Assembly (NCBI GenBank): GCA_024743015.1
Contig: JANSXJ010000182.1
Location: 1-7,246 of the forward strand
Length of the DNA: 7,246 nt
Direction of reading: 5' to 3'
Origin: Hyphomonas sp.
Lineage (GTDB): Bacteria > Pseudomonadota > Alphaproteobacteria > Caulobacterales > Hyphomonadaceae
A program made the translations under genes and the position numbers. A model generated the notes under the pieces. The model did not search any database. It had not been told where the DNA came from and was given only the letters and a program-made list of their open reading frames with translations. Shown piece by piece: positions 5,403 to 7,246 of this stretch; the stretch's first letter is position 1, and each line of letters opens with the position of its first letter.

Positions 5403-7246
5403 ATGACGACCCTGTTCTACAGGCTTCCCAGACTGACCATCCTGACGGTCTTTGTGGTGCTGATCAGCGGGTTTTTCGCGATCCTCACCCTGGGACGACA
5501 GGAAGATCCGACGCTGACAGAGCGCTATGGTTATGTGCTGACTTCGCTCGCCGGAGCGGATGCCGAGCGCATTGAAGCGACCGTAACTGAACCTATCGAG
5601 CGACGCTTGATGGAGTTGCCCGAGATCAATGAGTTGATTTCGAGTTCGCGCGCGAACGTCTCGCAGATCTCGATCGATATCAGTGAGGATCTCAGCGCCG
5701 CCGAGGTGGACAATGCCTGGACCCTGATCCGCCAACAGGTGCAACTGGCCGAAGCCGATTTACCATCAGACGCCTCCAAGCCGTTTGTGCGCCGGGTCTT
5801 TGTTGGCGCAGCGACGATGACGGTTGCACTGACCTGGGAAGGTGAGGGTGAACCGCAACTCGCCGTCATGGGACGCTTGGCAGAGGTTCTGGCCGATCGC
5901 TTCAGAGGGCTGAACGCCACCGAAGAAACTGAAATTATGGGTCTATCGGAAGAAGAAGTGCGCGTGATCGCCGACCCTGAAGCATTGGCGGCAGCGGGCC
6001 TTTCCATGAATGATGCTGCCCGACTCATCGCGGCGGCAGATGCCAAGGCGCCCGCTGGAAGTGTCCGCGGTGATCGCAGCAATGTGGGGCTCGAAATCGA
6101 CGGCGAGTTTGATGGAATTGCCCGCATCCGTTCTGTGCCCCTCGTTCAGCGCGGCGATGGCACGGCGCTGCGCGTCGGCGACGTTGCAGACGTCGTGAAA
6201 CGGATTGAAGATCCGCCGACAAAGATGGCGTTCAGCAATGGCAATCGGGCGATCTTCGTAACGGCCTATATTCAGCCCAATCAGCGGGTGGATGTCTGGG
6301 CTGAGAATGCCAGAAAGATGGTTGCCGAATTTGCGGTGAATGTTCCGGAAGATATCAGCATCTCGCCGATTTTCGACCAGAGCAAATATACTGTTTCACG
6401 TTTGAACGGCCTGGCTCAGAACCTGCTCGTCTCCGCAGGGCTGGTCTTTGCGGTTTTGTTTTTCGTCATGGGGTGGCGCGCGGCCTTTGTCGTGGGCATG
6501 GCGCTGCCTTTGACTGTGGCACTGGTGCTCACCCTGTTCAAATTCTTCAATTATCCGCTGCACCAGATGTCAGTGACGGGTCTGGTGATCTCACTTGGCC
6601 TTCTCATCGATAATGCGATTGTTGTTGTCGATGAGTATGATCAGGAGCGCTTAAGCGGGCGATCCGTTCTGGGTGCCATTGATCATTCTCTAAAGAAACT
6701 TTTCGGGCCGCTCCTCGCTTCGACACTAACGACGGCGCTTGCCTTCGCGCCGATAGCAGCCATGCCGGGCGCCGCTGGTGAGTTCATCGGTATGATCGGG
6801 ACGTCGGTGATCTTTGCGGTCGTCATGTCTTTCCTTGTCGCGATGACGGTGATCCCGGCGCTCGCAGGCATGCTGGACCGTCCACGCCGCCCAGGAGAGC
6901 GCTCCTGGTTCTGGCGTGACGGTATAAAAATCGATTTTATTACGGACGGTTATCGGTGGAGCGTCGAGCGCGTTCTGAGAAATCCGCTGCTTGGGATCCT
7001 GCTGGGGATCATACCAGTCACCATTGGATTTTATCTCGGAGGTCAGCTGCCGAGTCAGTTCTTCCCGCAAACCGAGCGCGATCAATTCCAATTGGAGATC
7101 ACGCTGAATCCACAGGCCACGATTTATGAGGCGGAAGAGACCGCCCAAACCGTCGCGAGCTTCCTGCGAGAAAACTATCCGGACATTGAAGGCATTCATT
7201 TTGTCGTCGGTGAACCGGGGCCGCGGGTCTATTATAACAGCATCAA
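5403..7246 (+). CDS. RND efflux transporter permease subunit (HAE-1-like), 3'-truncated by window
   Basis: Proton-driven resistance-nodulation-division transporter of the inner membrane, expected to work as a trimer with the adaptor encoded 6 bases upstream. 614 codons are visible of about 1000-1050 usual, and the frame stays open to the window end. TM1 is about 9-31, followed by the pump motif RQEDPTLTER (34-43) and the first periplasmic porter region (about 33-335). Next come TM2 (340-357), TM3 (360-382), TM4 (389-411), TM5 and TM6, a short cytoplasmic stretch after LAGML, then TM7 (529-546) and the start of the second periplasmic region. TM4 carries GLLIDNAIVVVDE: Asp403 aligns with AcrB Asp407, while Asn404 replaces AcrB Asp408. 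Such DN forms occur in other RND branches, so an active pump is still likely. The ATG at 5403 has only a weak GGA 9 bases upstream; coupling to the adaptor probably supplies ribosomes. Substrate unknown, and no outer-membrane channel gene lies in the window. Confidence 0.94.
   Translation, partial: MTTLFYRLPRLTILTVFVVLISGFFAILTLGRQEDPTLTERYGYVLTSLAGADAERIEATVTEPIERRLMELPEINELISSSRANVSQISIDISEDLSAAEVDNAWTLIRQQVQLAEADLPSDASKPFVRRVFVGAATMTVALTWEGEGEPQLAVMGRLAEVLADRFRGLNATEETEIMGLSEEEVRVIADPEALAAAGLSMNDAARLIAAADAKAPAGSVRGDRSNVGLEIDGEFDGIARIRSVPLVQRGDGTALRVGDVADVVKRIEDPPTKMAFSNGNRAIFVTAYIQPNQRVDVWAENARKMVAEFAVNVPEDISISPIFDQSKYTVSRLNGLAQNLLVSAGLVFAVLFFVMGWRAAFVVGMALPLTVALVLTLFKFFNYPLHQMSVTGLVISLGLLIDNAIVVVDEYDQERLSGRSVLGAIDHSLKKLFGPLLASTLTTALAFAPIAAMPGAAGEFIGMIGTSVIFAVVMSFLVAMTVIPALAGMLDRPRRPGERSWFWRDGIKIDFITDGYRWSVERVLRNPLLGILLGIIPVTIGFYLGGQLPSQFFPQTERDQFQLEITLNPQATIYEAEETAQTVASFLRENYPDIEGIHFVVGEPGPRVYYNSI

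Noticed and set aside
4755..5744. 329-codon open frame on the minus strand across the adaptor-transporter junction
   Set aside because: Antisense to two clearly recognisable genes; the translation has no recognisable domain and looks like a shadow of GC-rich codon bias.
6927..6938. AT-rich 12-base palindrome AAAATCGATTTT in the transporter gene
   Set aside because: Encodes KIDF in an unbroken reading frame; short and far from any gene start, so chance is the simplest explanation.

Overview
The window is compact, protein-coding, GC-rich bacterial DNA (roughly 60% GC by eye). It reads like the chromosome of an alphaproteobacterium. Gene style and protein families recall marine Hyphomonadaceae or related groups, but that placement is an inference from general resemblance and no search was run. 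There are no RNA genes, insertion sequences, CRISPR arrays or phage genes. Only one intergenic gap exceeds 50 bases.

Layout. (1) Bases 1-1329, plus strand: the C-terminal three quarters of an acyl-CoA dehydrogenase whose start lies upstream of the window. (2) It meets tail to tail, with a 4-base overlap of stop codons, a minus-strand group II PLP-dependent decarboxylase (1326-2786). (3) Upstream of that, on the same strand and 40 bases away, is an FMN nitroreductase of the YdjA-like type (2827-3456/3465). These two probably form one minus-strand transcription unit. (4) A 97-base, comparatively AT-rich divergent promoter region (3466-3562) contains a 17-base near-palindrome that looks like a TetR-family operator. 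(5) Rightward from it runs a tight operon: a TetR/AcrR-type repressor (3563-4216), an RND-pump periplasmic adaptor (4209-5396, overlapping the repressor by 8 bases), and the RND inner-membrane transporter (5403 to the window end, truncated after 614 codons).

How the genes may work together. The regulator-adaptor-transporter order is a standard self-regulated efflux operon. The putative operator sits where it could control both the efflux operon and the divergent nitroreductase-decarboxylase unit, so the repressor may coordinate enzymatic conversion and export of the same class of compound. That is a hypothesis. The acyl-CoA dehydrogenase belongs to another unit and merely abuts.

Nothing here is clearly a new biological system. 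The most interesting non-coding signals are the divergent operator, a strong hairpin just upstream of the adaptor's Shine-Dalgarno sequence inside the repressor gene, and a 35-base near-palindrome inside the adaptor gene.
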